A stretch of 49,434 nucleotides of DNA from Bacteroidota bacterium (GCA_029561105.1 JAKQJQ010000143.1:1-49434); one strand, 5' to 3'; numbered from the stretch's first letter, positions 25,926 through 34,766 are shown. The notes: generated from the letters alone by a model not told the origin. A program made the numbers and translations.

Positions 25926-27149
25926 ATGAACAATCAAATGAAATATCCCAATAGTAAAAAAACACTTTTAACCCTGCTGGCTGCAGCCTTGCTTTCATTT
26001 TCCTGTAATGAAAAGAAAACCCAGGAACCGGCTGCGCATGAGAATGCAGCCGAAGAAAAGACAGAAGTAGCGCTCACCCGCGACCAATACCAAACCGTAG
26101 GCATCCAGACCGGCGTGGTAGAAGACCGTAACCTCAATGCTGTAATCAAGGCCAACGGTTATACGACCGTGCCGCCGCAGAATGCCGCCAATGTGTCGGC
26201 GTTGATGAGTGGCGTGGTCAAGGACATTTTTGTTTTAGAAGGAACTTTTGTGAACAAAGGCAAAGTGCTCGCCACAATCCAGAATCTTGAAGTGGTTGAA
26301 ATCCGGAACGATTACCAATCGGCGATGGCCAATATCGAGTACCTGCAACTCGAGTTCAACCGCCAGAAAACATTGAGCGATGAAAACGTCAACCCAAGGA
26401 AAACCTTTCAGGAAGTCAAGTCGAAACTGGCCGTGGAGCGCTCGCGGGCGCAGGCAGCCAAAGCCAAACTGTTGGCATTGCACGTAGATGCTATGGGTAA
26501 CGGTTCGGTTTTTCCGTTGGTTTCACCAATCAGCGGTTATGTTGGCAAAATCTCAATTTCTAAAGGTGCTTTTGCCGATACGGGTTTGCCGCTCATTGAA
26601 GTGGTAGACAACAGCCAGATGCACCTAGACCTCAATGTGTATGAGAAAGATCTCGGCAGCATCGCGGTAGGCCAGGAAGTCGATTTTGTGCTCACAAACC
26701 AATCCAACAAGGCCATTAAGGGCAAAATCTTTGGTATCAACAAATCGTTCTCCAACGAAAGTAAAACCGTGGCCGTACATGCGAAAATCAATCCCGAAAG
26801 TGCTAAAGGGTTGATCTCTGGGATGTATGTGTCGGCCAACATCAATATCAAAAATGTAACATGTCCCGCTTTGCCCAAAGATGCGGTGGTTAGGAATGGC
26901 GATAAATATTTTGTGTTTGTGCTCGATGAAGACCACCAGGAATCGCACGCCCATGAAAACGAAGCGGCGCAAAGAGCAGAAGCCGATGAAGTCCATTTCA
27001 AGCCCGTTGAGGTAGTTCCCGGCACCACCGATTTGGGGTATACTGCCGTACAGTTTACGCAAAAAATAAAAGCCGACGCCAAGATTGTTACACAAGGCGC
27101 TTTTTACTTATTGTCGGTCATGAAAGGCGGCGGCGCGCACGCACATTAA
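25926..27149 (+). CDS. czcB: RND periplasmic adaptor lipoprotein (CzcB/CusB type)
   Basis: 407 residues. A lipoprotein signal ends LLSFSCNEKK, with the predicted lipidated Cys27. A membrane-fusion-protein layout follows: barrel-sandwich strands (VSALMSGVVKDIFVLEGTFVNKG, then SPISGYVGKISISKGAF), a helical hairpin between them (EYLQLEFNRQKTLSDENV) and a beta-barrel domain (LNVYEKDLGSIAVGQEV). A His-rich patch HQESHAHENEA and a C-terminal GGGAHAH may bind metal. It lies three bases after the CzcA-TolC gene. It links pump and channel in the efflux complex. Confidence 0.92.
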   Translation: MNNQMKYPNSKKTLLTLLAAALLSFSCNEKKTQEPAAHENAAEEKTEVALTRDQYQTVGIQTGVVEDRNLNAVIKANGYTTVPPQNAANVSALMSGVVKDIFVLEGTFVNKGKVLATIQNLEVVEIRNDYQSAMANIEYLQLEFNRQKTLSDENVNPRKTFQEVKSKLAVERSRAQAAKAKLLALHVDAMGNGSVFPLVSPISGYVGKISISKGAFADTGLPLIEVVDNSQMHLDLNVYEKDLGSIAVGQEVDFVLTNQSNKAIKGKIFGINKSFSNESKTVAVHAKINPESAKGLISGMYVSANINIKNVTCPALPKDAVVRNGDKYFVFVLDEDHQESHAHENEAAQRAEADEVHFKPVEVVPGTTDLGYTAVQFTQKIKADAKIVTQGAFYLLSVMKGGGAHAH

Positions 27150-27158
27150 ACCGAGATT

Positions 27159-27599
27159 TCACAGGAAATAGGTCATGCGATTGGCGTCATAACGGTTGAA
27201 ATCCAGATTGCTGTTGACAAGGTTCCCGATGACTTTGCGCAACCGATTAAAATCGTAGGGTTTGTTGATGAACACGTCGGCACCTTCAGAAAAAATGGCC
27301 GAGGTATCGCGCAAGCGTGAGCCTGAATCATACACGACCAAAGGGCAATCCTTAAACGACTCGTGATCCCTGATTTGGCGTACTTCGTTGCAACAGGCAT
27401 CGGCGCTGCTGTTGGTGTCCAGGAAAATGATGTCGGTTTTGGTTTGGCTTTGGGTTTCCTCGACGGCTTTGTTCAGCGAATAATAGTAGCCCACATTACA
27501 TGGTTTTCCCAGTTGCAGAAACGCATTTTTAAACAGGACGCGTGTTTCTATGTCTTCGCCAATGAGCATGAGGTTGAGTGAATGGTCTGGTTTGGGCAT
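27159..27599 (-). CDS. Stand-alone response-regulator receiver domain
   Basis: 146 residues with only a receiver fold: acidic residues in GEDIETR, phospho-acceptor Asp61 in DIIFLDTN, the switch Ser92 and the invariant-type Lys113 in INKPYD. There is no output domain. It is divergent from the PAS histidine kinase gene (start-to-start 174 bases) and carries its own TGA-N6-TCA box, unlike the kinase. A phosphate sink or feedback partner for the kinase is a reasonable inference. Confidence 0.87.
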   Translation of the reverse strand: MPKPDHSLNLMLIGEDIETRVLFKNAFLQLGKPCNVGYYYSLNKAVEETQSQTKTDIIFLDTNSSADACCNEVRQIRDHESFKDCPLVVYDSGSRLRDTSAIFSEGADVFINKPYDFNRLRKVIGNLVNSNLDFNRYDANRMTYFL

Positions 27600-27639
27600 A
27601 CCGGCAGTTTTGGTTTTTAAAAGCTTATTTATTGTTAGA

Positions 27640-27682
27640 CAAAACTATAAATGCTGATGCCCAAAAAATATGATGCTCGTCA
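27640..27682 (-). promoter_or_regulatory. TGA-N6-TCA box plus -7 element for the stand-alone receiver gene
   Basis: On the minus strand: TGACGAGCATCA (27682-27671), 23 bp, then TAGTTTTG (27647-27640), a perfect -7 element. On the plus strand there is no -7 element at the mirrored position, so the box is directed to the receiver gene only. Confidence 0.83.
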
Positions 27683-27710
27683 AGAACCCCGTTTGTTAAA
27701 AAAGTGACGC

Positions 27711-27743
27711 TTTGAGATTTTTGGATTAAAATCGTTATTTTTG
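27711..27743 (+). promoter_or_regulatory. Housekeeping-type promoter of the PAS kinase-regulator operon
   Basis: TTTG at 27711-27714 and TATTTTTG at 27736-27743, 21 bases apart, 29 bases before the kinase ATG. There is no TGA-N6-TCA box, suggesting the sensor pair is made constitutively. Confidence 0.65.
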
Positions 27744-27772
27744 CACGGAGCGCCAGTAAAGGCAATTGAAAC

Positions 27773-28960
27773 ATGAAGAATTCAGAACTCCTCCAAGCCA
27801 TTGTACAAAACGCGATAGACGGCATCATCACCATTGATGCCAAGGGAATCATGCAGCATGTCAACCCTTCGGCCTGCGCGCTTTTTGGATACGAACCACA
27901 GGCATTGCTTGGCAAGAATATCTCCATGCTCATGCCGCCGCCCGACAGCCAGCAGCACGACCAGTACCTGCGCCGCTACGACGTAACCCACCAACCACGC
28001 ATCATTGGCATTGGTAGGGAAGTGACGGGCTTGCGCAACGACGGGACGCGGTTCCCCATGAAATTAGGGGTGAGCGAGGTGAGGTACACCGATAGCGTTT
28101 TTTATGTAGGCTTTATCCACGATCTTACCAAACAAAAAGAAGATACAGAAAGGCTTAAGGAATATGCGCTGCATCTTGAAGAGCTCGTTGAAGTGCGTAC
28201 CCAAACGCTCCACGATACGATCCAGGAACTCGAGACGGCCAAAGAACAGATCAGTATTTCGCTAGAGAATGAAAAGGAACTCAACAGGCTCAAAAGCAGG
28301 TTTCTGTCTATGGCTTCGCATGAGTTCCGAACGCCGCTCAGTGCTGTGTTGTTATCGTCCTCGCTGATTGACAAATACGCCGAGCCGTATTGCAGCAATG
28401 AGATTATTAAGCATGTGGGGAAAATCAAAAGTTCGGTCGCCGGGCTGACGTTCATCCTCAACAATTTCCTGCAACTTGAAAAGCTCGAGAGCGGCAAGAT
28501 CGTCGCAGCCTACACCACCTTCGACCTAAGCGAGCTCGCCGAAGAGATTACCGAGGAAATGCAACTACTCGCCAAAGGTGCCCAAGTCATTACCTACACA
28601 CACAACGGCAATGAAACTGCCGTAACGTTAGACAAGAACCTGCTCAAGAACTCGATAGTGAATTTGATCACCAATGCGGTCAAATATTCGGGTGACAATG
28701 CCAAGATAGAATTTACCACCCAAATCGATACCGATACCATTACCATCACCGTAAAGGACAATGGCATCGGTATCCCAAAGGAAGACCAGAAGTATCTTTT
28801 CGATGCTTTTTTCAGGGCACACAATACAGGCAGCATTGCCGGAACGGGCTTGGGATTGAACATTGTGGCCCGCCATGTGGCGCTCATGGACGGAAAAATC
28901 AGTTTCAACAGCAGCGTAAACAAAGGCACTTTATTCACACTTTTATTCAACCGGATATGA
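27773..28960 (+). CDS. FixL-type PAS-heme sensor histidine kinase
   Basis: 395 residues, with no transmembrane segment, so it is soluble. Residues 5-118 form a PAS domain very like the heme PAS of FixL: MLMPPPDSQQHDQYLRRYD followed by IIGIGREVTGLRNDGTRFP. Aligned by eye with Bradyrhizobium FixL, His62 matches the proximal heme ligand His200, Arg68 matches Arg206 and Arg82 matches the oxygen-contacting Arg220. A coiled-coil linker (125-170) leads to the H-box SMASHEFRTPL with phospho-His183, then N, G1 and G2 boxes (NLITNAVKYS, DNGIGIP, GTGLGLNI). It overlaps the next gene by four bases (ATGA). Prediction: an oxygen- or NO-sensing kinase for the downstream regulator. Confidence 0.9.
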   Translation: MKNSELLQAIVQNAIDGIITIDAKGIMQHVNPSACALFGYEPQALLGKNISMLMPPPDSQQHDQYLRRYDVTHQPRIIGIGREVTGLRNDGTRFPMKLGVSEVRYTDSVFYVGFIHDLTKQKEDTERLKEYALHLEELVEVRTQTLHDTIQELETAKEQISISLENEKELNRLKSRFLSMASHEFRTPLSAVLLSSSLIDKYAEPYCSNEIIKHVGKIKSSVAGLTFILNNFLQLEKLESGKIVAAYTTFDLSELAEEITEEMQLLAKGAQVITYTHNGNETAVTLDKNLLKNSIVNLITNAVKYSGDNAKIEFTTQIDTDTITITVKDNGIGIPKEDQKYLFDAFFRAHNTGSIAGTGLGLNIVARHVALMDGKISFNSSVNKGTLFTLLFNRI

Positions 28961-30006
28961 CAAAAGTATTGATCATAGAAGACAACAACGACATCCGCGA
29001 GAACGTCGTAGAAATCCTGGCACTTTCGGGTTACGAGGTTTTCGAGGCCGACAACGGAAAGGTAGGCGCAGCGCTGGCCATTGCGCACCAACCCGACATA
29101 GTCCTTTGCGACATTATGATGCCGGGTATTGATGGTTATGCCGTGTTTGAAATCCTCCATGCCAACGAAACCACCAAGGCCATCCCGTTTATTTTCATCA
29201 CCGCCAAATCAGAACGGGTAGACGTACGCAAAGGCATGGAAATGGGCGCCGACGATTACCTCACCAAACCTTTTGACGATACCGAACTCATCGCGGCCAT
29301 AGAAAGCCGCTTGCGAAAAAAGCAAATCCAGCAAGAATTTTACAGTCAATCGCTTGAGCGCATCAGCGCCATGGTTTCTGGAAAAGATGGGCTCGACGCA
29401 CTCCAACAAGCCCTCGAGGATCGCAAGGTCAGGACCATCAAAAAGAAGCAACCCATTTACAACGAAGGCGACCGCGTCACCGGGATCTGGTTGTTGCTTT
29501 CGGGCAAAGTCAAGACCACTAAACTTACCGAGGACGGCCGCGAATTCCTTACCGGCGTTTTCAATCCCGATGAATTCCTGGCTACCAATGCCTTGTTTTC
29601 TGATGGGGTATACCTAGACAGCGCGGTGGCGTTAGAGGATTCGCATTTGGTGTTGTTTTCCAATGCGCAGTTTGAGGAATTCATCAACCTGTATCCTGAT
29701 GTGGCCGAAAAGTTCATTAAGATTTTATCCAACCAGATCCGCGAACGCGAAGAACACCTCATGCAATTGGCCTACAATCCGGTAAGAAAGCGGATTGCCG
29801 AGGCGTTACTGAGATTTTACAGGCAGCGCGACAACAGTGACAATAGCGTAAAGGTGAGCCGCAATGATCTCGCTGCAATGACCGGTACGGCACAGGAAAC
29901 CGTAAGCCGAACCCTAACCGACTTCTGCGATGAAGGCTTGATTGAAAAAGACGGCAATAAGATTTTGGTAGTGAGTGAACAAAAGCTTGAGCGGCTCAGG
30001 AATTAG
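28957..30006 (+). CDS. Receiver-cNMP-HTH(Crp/Fnr) hybrid transcription regulator
   Basis: 349 residues in three parts. Receiver 1-120 has Asp8/Asp9 region IIEDNND, phospho-acceptor Asp52 in LCDIMMPG, Thr82 and Lys104. A cyclic-nucleotide-binding-like domain (about 148-265) has IYNEGDRVTGIWLLLSGKV and a long dimerisation helix; no Fe-S cysteines are present. A Crp-type winged helix (about 275-345) has the recognition helix TAQETVSRTLTDF with Glu314, Ser317 and Arg318, the E-x-x-S-R pattern of FNR/FixK proteins that read TGA half-sites. It is coupled to the FixL-like kinase (ATGA overlap). It therefore joins FixJ-like input to FixK-like output and is the best local candidate to bind the eleven TGA-N6-TCA boxes. 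Confidence 0.93.
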   Translation: MTKVLIIEDNNDIRENVVEILALSGYEVFEADNGKVGAALAIAHQPDIVLCDIMMPGIDGYAVFEILHANETTKAIPFIFITAKSERVDVRKGMEMGADDYLTKPFDDTELIAAIESRLRKKQIQQEFYSQSLERISAMVSGKDGLDALQQALEDRKVRTIKKKQPIYNEGDRVTGIWLLLSGKVKTTKLTEDGREFLTGVFNPDEFLATNALFSDGVYLDSAVALEDSHLVLFSNAQFEEFINLYPDVAEKFIKILSNQIREREEHLMQLAYNPVRKRIAEALLRFYRQRDNSDNSVKVSRNDLAAMTGTAQETVSRTLTDFCDEGLIEKDGNKILVVSEQKLERLRN

Positions 30007-30664
30007 TTTTTTTGTTCTTAACGACCTGCAAGCGGTTGTCAATCTCTTTCACACCTGGTACACCACGAACAATTTTTTCGACGAGTTTTTTCTGGAAAAG
30101 TGTAGGAACATTTCCCAGAATGGCTACCGTATGCAAATCGAGACTGATATTGATATTTGATTGGATGAGCTCTTCGCTGTAGATGGCCGCGAGGATGTCT
30201 TTCTCGGTCACCGAAGGTTCTGGCTCGGTGGCAGTAGAAATGTTGTTTTGAATCGAACGAATCCCATCGATATAGGCAATGCAATCGGTGGCCAGTAATT
30301 TTTGGTATTTCCATTTGAGCGTACCGCCAAGGATAACATACCCTTCGTTTACCGCCACTTCGATATGCTTATGCGAGCTCCCGAAGTTTTTTTCGAATTT
30401 TTCGGCGATGGCTTGTGAAATTTGGCTATCGGTATGTTGGCTATCATTTGCAGGTTCTACGACAATCTGGTCGTCGATGCTCTTAATGCCCGACAGTTTC
30501 CTGATCGTAGCACACACCAAAGCTTTCTTAAAATAAAGATCCACGCTGCCTGATACCACAAGTTCGTGACCGCGGGTTTGCACCGAAACATGAGCGTTCC
30601 GCAAGAGCGGATCGGCTGCTATTTGTTGCGTTACTTTGAACTGTAAGCTTTCGTCGCTGTTCAT
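29996..30664 (-). CDS. Triple BON-domain protein (copy 2)
   Basis: 222 residues with three BON domains (about 3-68, 75-142, 149-216), the same length and plan as the gene at 8413-9081. Repeated elements are VSVQTRGHELVVSGSVDL, VAVNEGYVILGGTLKW and LDLHTVAILGNVPT. The first residues (MNSDESLQFKVTQQIAAD) differ clearly from copy 1, so the duplication is old. It converges on and overlaps the regulator gene by 11 bases at its 3' end. It is monocistronic with its own box. Confidence 0.88.
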   Translation of the reverse strand: MNSDESLQFKVTQQIAADPLLRNAHVSVQTRGHELVVSGSVDLYFKKALVCATIRKLSGIKSIDDQIVVEPANDSQHTDSQISQAIAEKFEKNFGSSHKHIEVAVNEGYVILGGTLKWKYQKLLATDCIAYIDGIRSIQNNISTATEPEPSVTEKDILAAIYSEELIQSNINISLDLHTVAILGNVPTLFQKKLVEKIVRGVPGVKEIDNRLQVVKNKKTNS

Positions 30665-30694
30665 TGGTAAATGTATTGACCGGCTGATTCGCTA

Positions 30695-30737
30695 CAAAAT
30701 TCGCGAAGCGACAGGGGCTGGAAAATGATATATATCA
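30695..30737 (-). promoter_or_regulatory. TGA-N6-TCA box plus -7 element for BON copy 2
   Basis: On the minus strand: TGATATATATCA (30737-30726), a perfect palindrome, then 23 bp and GAATTTTG (30702-30695), a 7/8 match to TAnnTTTG. The ATG lies 30 bases further on. Confidence 0.8.
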
Positions 30738-30792
30738 CACTTTTTGAAACGTTCGACTGATAATGCTAACCATTGACAAAAATTCGGTTCGG

Positions 30793-32049
30793 TCAGCAAG
30801 CGTTGCTTTTCATAGCTGTTTGGGTGTATGGTGCCAACGCTTCAAGGAATCCCGACAGGCTTTCGATTGCTACGTGTTCCATCACGACAATTTTATACCA
30901 ATGGTTTTTCCCGTTGTGCTGTTGAGGTACCAGATCGTATTGGCTGGCTATCGCTGGCGCAATGTGTGGGGCACGTATCGTGACAATGTTCATGTTGGCC
31001 TCCCTGAAATAGGCAATGCCCAGCGCATCGAGCTGTGCACAAAACCAATCGGTGCGCAGCTGTAACACCTTTACTTTTTCAAACCATCCGTGTTGTCCGT
31101 AGGCTTTTAGGATCATCCACACGGCAATCACATTGGCACCCGATCGGCTTCCGCTGAGTGTGAGGTCCATACCTTCTACGTACTGGGCTTCTTTGGTGAG
31201 TACGTGGTCGATGAGTCCTTTGCGGCAAAGGAAAATGCCGGTACCGTATGGCGCCTGGAGCATTTTGTGCGCATCCACAGCAATCGAGGAAATGTGCGGA
31301 TTGCCAAAATTGAGTGGATTTTCTGGAGCCAGGAACGGATACACAAATCCGCCATAAGCCGCATCCACGTGGAGGAAAAACGGCTGTTGATTTTTGCTAA
31401 ACCAGTCGGTATACGTTGAAGGATTGTCTACCGAGCCAAACATCGTCGTCCCCATATTAGCCACCGCAATGAAGTATTTTTTGCCTTGGGCCACCGCATT
31501 TTTGAGTTGGTTGTCTAGTGCTGTTGTATCGATGGCGCGGGTATCGAACACTACGGGAACGCTGATCCAGTCTACCATGAGCAGGTTGGCACCTTTGGCA
31601 ATAGAGTAGTGGGTGTCTTCTGAGGCGACAATGGCAATCTCGTGGAGACTGGCGTGGTGTTGCTTGAGGAAAATGTTGCGGTACATCCAAAGCGCCTGTA
31701 TGTTGGCCTCTGTACCACCGGCAGCGACATAACCGTCGAATTGGTTGGGTTCGGCTTTAAAAATCGTACAGGCCACCATCTCGAGCACCTCTCGCTCCAT
31801 GGCTTGCGTGCCCTTGAATGCCGATTCCGAACTCCCGAGCGTGTGGCAACCAATATGGTTTGGGTTAGCGACATAAGCCATAAGTAGCGGCGCGTCCTTG
31901 AGGAAAGGAGCCTCGTGAAAAATTTTACCGTCGAGCGCAGACACGGGATAACCCAATGCCTGACCATGGTTGAAGTTCACATTTTCGGCCAATGCGGCTA
32001 TGATACGCGTTTTGGCTTCTTCGGTACCGATTTTTTTCCAGTAGTCCAT
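30793..32049 (-). CDS. Group II pyridoxal-phosphate-dependent amino acid decarboxylase
   Basis: 418 residues from the ATG at 32049; the longer frame starts at TTG inside the promoter. PLP-binding features are TEANIQALWMYRN, HVDAAYGGFVYP with the cofactor Asp, and SIAVDAHKMLQAPYGTG with the Schiff-base Lys. The protein belongs to the glutamate/tyrosine/aspartate decarboxylase superfamily (GadB/MfnA-like). It is divergent from nadA-nadB and shares one regulatory box with them. Because its neighbours consume aspartate, an aspartate decarboxylase role is possible; glutamate or aromatic amino acid decarboxylation would also consume protons. The substrate is not decided. Confidence 0.87.
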   Translation of the reverse strand: MDYWKKIGTEEAKTRIIAALAENVNFNHGQALGYPVSALDGKIFHEAPFLKDAPLLMAYVANPNHIGCHTLGSSESAFKGTQAMEREVLEMVACTIFKAEPNQFDGYVAAGGTEANIQALWMYRNIFLKQHHASLHEIAIVASEDTHYSIAKGANLLMVDWISVPVVFDTRAIDTTALDNQLKNAVAQGKKYFIAVANMGTTMFGSVDNPSTYTDWFSKNQQPFFLHVDAAYGGFVYPFLAPENPLNFGNPHISSIAVDAHKMLQAPYGTGIFLCRKGLIDHVLTKEAQYVEGMDLTLSGSRSGANVIAVWMILKAYGQHGWFEKVKVLQLRTDWFCAQLDALGIAYFREANMNIVTIRAPHIAPAIASQYDLVPQQHNGKNHWYKIVVMEHVAIESLSGFLEALAPYTQTAMKSNAC

Positions 32050-32064
32050 AAGCGAGTTTTGGCG

Positions 32065-32107
32065 CAAAATTGAAATTAATAAATCATTGCGTATATGACT
32101 TTAATCA
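32065..32107 (-). promoter_or_regulatory. Shared TGA-N6-TCA box, decarboxylase-facing promoter
   Basis: On the minus strand: TGATTAAAGTCA (32107-32096), 23 bp, then CAATTTTG (32072-32065), 7/8 to TAnnTTTG. The same 12-mer serves nadA in the other direction. Confidence 0.8.
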
Positions 32108-32138
32108 TGTTTATGATATTGCTTTCCAGATAATTTTG
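32096..32138 (+). promoter_or_regulatory. Shared TGA-N6-TCA box, nadA-facing promoter
   Basis: On the plus strand: TGACTTTAATCA (32096-32107), 23 bp, then TAATTTTG (32131-32138), a perfect -7 element. The nadA ATG is 30 bases beyond. The spacing is identical on both sides of the box. Confidence 0.85.
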
Positions 32139-32168
32139 CATCAAAAATCATCGGCAAAGACAGCAGCA

Positions 32169-33098
32169 ATGAACCCACTACAACAAGCCATTATCGACTT
32201 GAAACACAAAAAGAATGCGGTAATCCTGGCGCATTATTACCAAATCGAGGCCATACAGGAAGTGGCCGATTATGTAGGTGACAGTCTCGGCTTGTCACAA
32301 CAGGCAGCCCAATGTGACGCACCGATTATTGTTTTTGCAGGCGTACATTTCATGGCCGAAACCGCCAAGATCCTCAATCCGGAGAAGAAAGTATTGCTCC
32401 CCGATTTGAGCGCCGGTTGTTCCTTGGCCGATTCGTGCCCACCAGATCTTTTTAAGGATTTTTTAGCCGCGCATCCCCATCATGTCGTAGTATCCTATAT
32501 CAATTGTTCGGCGGCTGTGAAGGCTTTGAGCGACTATGTTTGCACGTCTTCCAACGCGGTAAAGATTGTCGAATCGATTCCTGCGCACAAACCGATTATC
32601 TTCGCGCCCGACCGCAACCTTGGGCATTACATCAATACCGTTACGGGCCGCGATATGTTGCTTTGGGATGGTTCGTGCGTGGTGCACGAGGCTTTCTCTT
32701 TCGATAAACTCATGGCGCTGCACCGGCAACATCCCGACGCACAGATCATCGCGCATCCGGAATCAGAAACACACCTCTTGAAAGTTGCCGCCTACATTGG
32801 TTCTACCGCTGGGATGATCGACCATGTTGCGAAAGATCCGCACCAAAAATTCATCGTAGCCACCGAAGCCGGCATCCTATACAAGATGCAACAACAAGTA
32901 CCCCACAAAACCCTGATCCCGGCACCTGCCAAAGAAGACAACACTTGTGCGTGTAGCGAATGTGCGTTCATGAAAGTCAATACACTGCAGAAACTCTACG
33001 ATTGCCTCTGCGATGAAACGCCCGAGATTACCATCGCCGAACCGTTGCGTGAACGTGCCATCGTCCCTATTAACCGCATGCTCGAAATTTCCAGATGA
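32169..33098 (+). CDS. nadA: Quinolinate synthase
   Basis: 309 residues from the ATG at 32169, where the family sequence begins; a longer frame runs back through the promoter and is not real. NadA condenses iminoaspartate with dihydroxyacetone phosphate to quinolinate, using a [4Fe-4S] cluster. Motifs are [67 protein letters not shown] and [14 protein letters not shown]. It is coupled to nadB (ATGA overlap). The shared box places NAD synthesis in the same regulon as hemN and scdA. Confidence 0.97.
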   Translation: MNPLQQAIIDLKHKKNAVILAHYYQIEAIQEVADYVGDSLGLSQQAAQCDAPIIVFAGVHFMAETAKILNPEKKVLLPDLSAGCSLADSCPPDLFKDFLAAHPHHVVVSYINCSAAVKALSDYVCTSSNAVKIVESIPAHKPIIFAPDRNLGHYINTVTGRDMLLWDGSCVVHEAFSFDKLMALHRQHPDAQIIAHPESETHLLKVAAYIGSTAGMIDHVAKDPHQKFIVATEAGILYKMQQQVPHKTLIPAPAKEDNTCACSECAFMKVNTLQKLYDCLCDETPEITIAEPLRERAIVPINRMLEISR

Positions 33099-34639
33099 CT
33101 ATGCAAACCCATTACCTGATTATCGGTTCGGGCGTGGCCGGACTGACTTTGGCCATAAAGCTCGCCGAGCGATTTCCCGAACGAAAGATTACCATCGTCA
33201 CCAAAGCCGGCGAATCCGAATCCAATACGCGTTACGCACAGGGCGGAATTGCCATTGTCACCGATGGTTCTGCAGATTCATACGAAAAGCACATACAAGA
33301 TACACTGGATTGCGGCGACGGGCTTTGTAACGAAGCGGTGGTGCGCATGGTAGTGCGCGAAGGTCCCCAAAGGCTCAAAGAATTGCTCGATTGGGGTGCT
33401 CGGTTTGACCGCGATGCCAAAGGCCAATTTGATTTGGGTAGGGAAGGCGGACACTCTGCAAATAGGGTCGTTCACCATAAGGACCAAACCGGTGCCGAGA
33501 TTGAACGGGCCATCCTGAGGCAAGTGCATCGGCTCGCGAATGTGCAGTTGCTCGACCATCATTTCGCAATCGATCTGTTTTCGGGCCAGAACCAATGTTT
33601 TGGCGCGATGGTTCTCGACACCAAAACCCAAAATATTGCGCTGATACAATCGGCATTTACAATCCTGGCTACAGGCGGAATCGGACAGGCGTATGGGCAC
33701 ACCACCAACCCGGCCATTGCAACCGGAGACGGCATCGCAATGGCGTATCGGGCAGGCGCGCAAATCAGCGATATGGAGTTCATCCAGTTCCATCCGACGG
33801 CGTTTTACAACGGGCAAGATGGTGCCGCCTTTTTGATCTCCGAAGCCGTACGGGGTTTTGGGGCACAACTCCGCACCAAGGATGGGCGGTATTTTATGTT
33901 GGATTACGACCCGCGCGGCGCATTGGCCTCACGCGATGTCGTGTCGCAGGCCATACACACCGAATTGGGCAAAAGTGACGACGCCTGTGTTTTTTTAGAT
34001 TGCACCGAGCTTGATACGAAAGCGTTCTGCCGCCATTTTCCTATGATTTACCAGTATTGCCTTGACCACGGAGTTGATATCGCGAAAGATTGGATTCCGG
34101 TGCTTCCGGCGCAGCACTATCTTTGCGGCGGCATAGCCGTGGATGTTTGCGGGCGTACCTCGGTAGTGAACCTGCTGGCTTGTGGCGAATGTTCGTATAC
34201 GGGCTTACATGGCGCGAATCGGCTCGCATCCAATTCGTTGCTCGAGGCATTGGTGTATTCTCAGCAGATTTACGAGTTCTTGTGTGCGGCACCGGCGCCA
34301 ATTGGCGAACCGATTTATCTGTTGCATTGCAGTCATGCTCAAGAGTCGACGGCGCATCGGGAACAGCTCGAGTCGGTTAAGCGCGGTTTGCAATCGTTGT
34401 TGCGTCAAGATGCTGGAATTATCCGCAATGACACCGATTTGAAGCGGGCGGCATTACAACTCGAAGCCTGGCAGACGCTGGTCAGGGAATGGGTGAGCGG
34501 TGGGCAAACTTCTGTAGCACTTTATGAATTGTTCAATCTGCTTTTGGTGGCCCATCTTATTGTGCGCCATTCTTTAGCCAGGAAAGAAAATCGCGGTGGT
34601 TTTATAAAAACAACCCATCCTAAAACACAAAAGATATGA
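33095..34639 (+). CDS. nadB: L-aspartate oxidase
   Basis: 514 residues. The FAD-binding N-terminus is [19 protein letters not shown]. Family motifs are [56 protein letters not shown] and the active-site Arg region [10 protein letters not shown], with the C-terminal helical domain present. The enzyme oxidises aspartate to iminoaspartate for NadA, passing electrons to oxygen or, without oxygen, to fumarate. The start overlaps the nadA stop by four bases. No nadC is adjacent within the window. Confidence 0.97.
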   Translation: MTMQTHYLIIGSGVAGLTLAIKLAERFPERKITIVTKAGESESNTRYAQGGIAIVTDGSADSYEKHIQDTLDCGDGLCNEAVVRMVVREGPQRLKELLDWGARFDRDAKGQFDLGREGGHSANRVVHHKDQTGAEIERAILRQVHRLANVQLLDHHFAIDLFSGQNQCFGAMVLDTKTQNIALIQSAFTILATGGIGQAYGHTTNPAIATGDGIAMAYRAGAQISDMEFIQFHPTAFYNGQDGAAFLISEAVRGFGAQLRTKDGRYFMLDYDPRGALASRDVVSQAIHTELGKSDDACVFLDCTELDTKAFCRHFPMIYQYCLDHGVDIAKDWIPVLPAQHYLCGGIAVDVCGRTSVVNLLACGECSYTGLHGANRLASNSLLEALVYSQQIYEFLCAAPAPIGEPIYLLHCSHAQESTAHREQLESVKRGLQSLLRQDAGIIRNDTDLKRAALQLEAWQTLVREWVSGGQTSVALYELFNLLLVAHLIVRHSLARKENRGGFIKTTHPKTQKI

Positions 34640-34653
34640 ACATTAGTTGTTTG

Positions 34654-34696
34654 TGATGAATGTCATATTTTGACTATTTCCTATTAAATAATATTG
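34654..34696 (+). promoter_or_regulatory. TGA-N6-TCA box plus -7 element for the ScdA/Ric gene
   Basis: On the plus strand: TGATGAATGTCA (34654-34665), 23 bp, then TAATATTG (34689-34696), a 7/8 match to TAnnTTTG. The ATG lies 70 bases beyond, the longest leader of the set. Confidence 0.82.
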
Positions 34697-34766
34697 CAGC
34701 ACCAGAATGAGCATCGCTTCAATCGGAGCGCAAAATTCAAACCCTTAACCCTATCAATCCCTACTT

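Noticed and set aside
27701-27712. A possible box in front of the FixL-like kinase promoter
   Set aside because: The 12 bases at the required position (AAAGTGACGCTT) have no second half-site; the promoter looks like a plain TTTG/-7 type.
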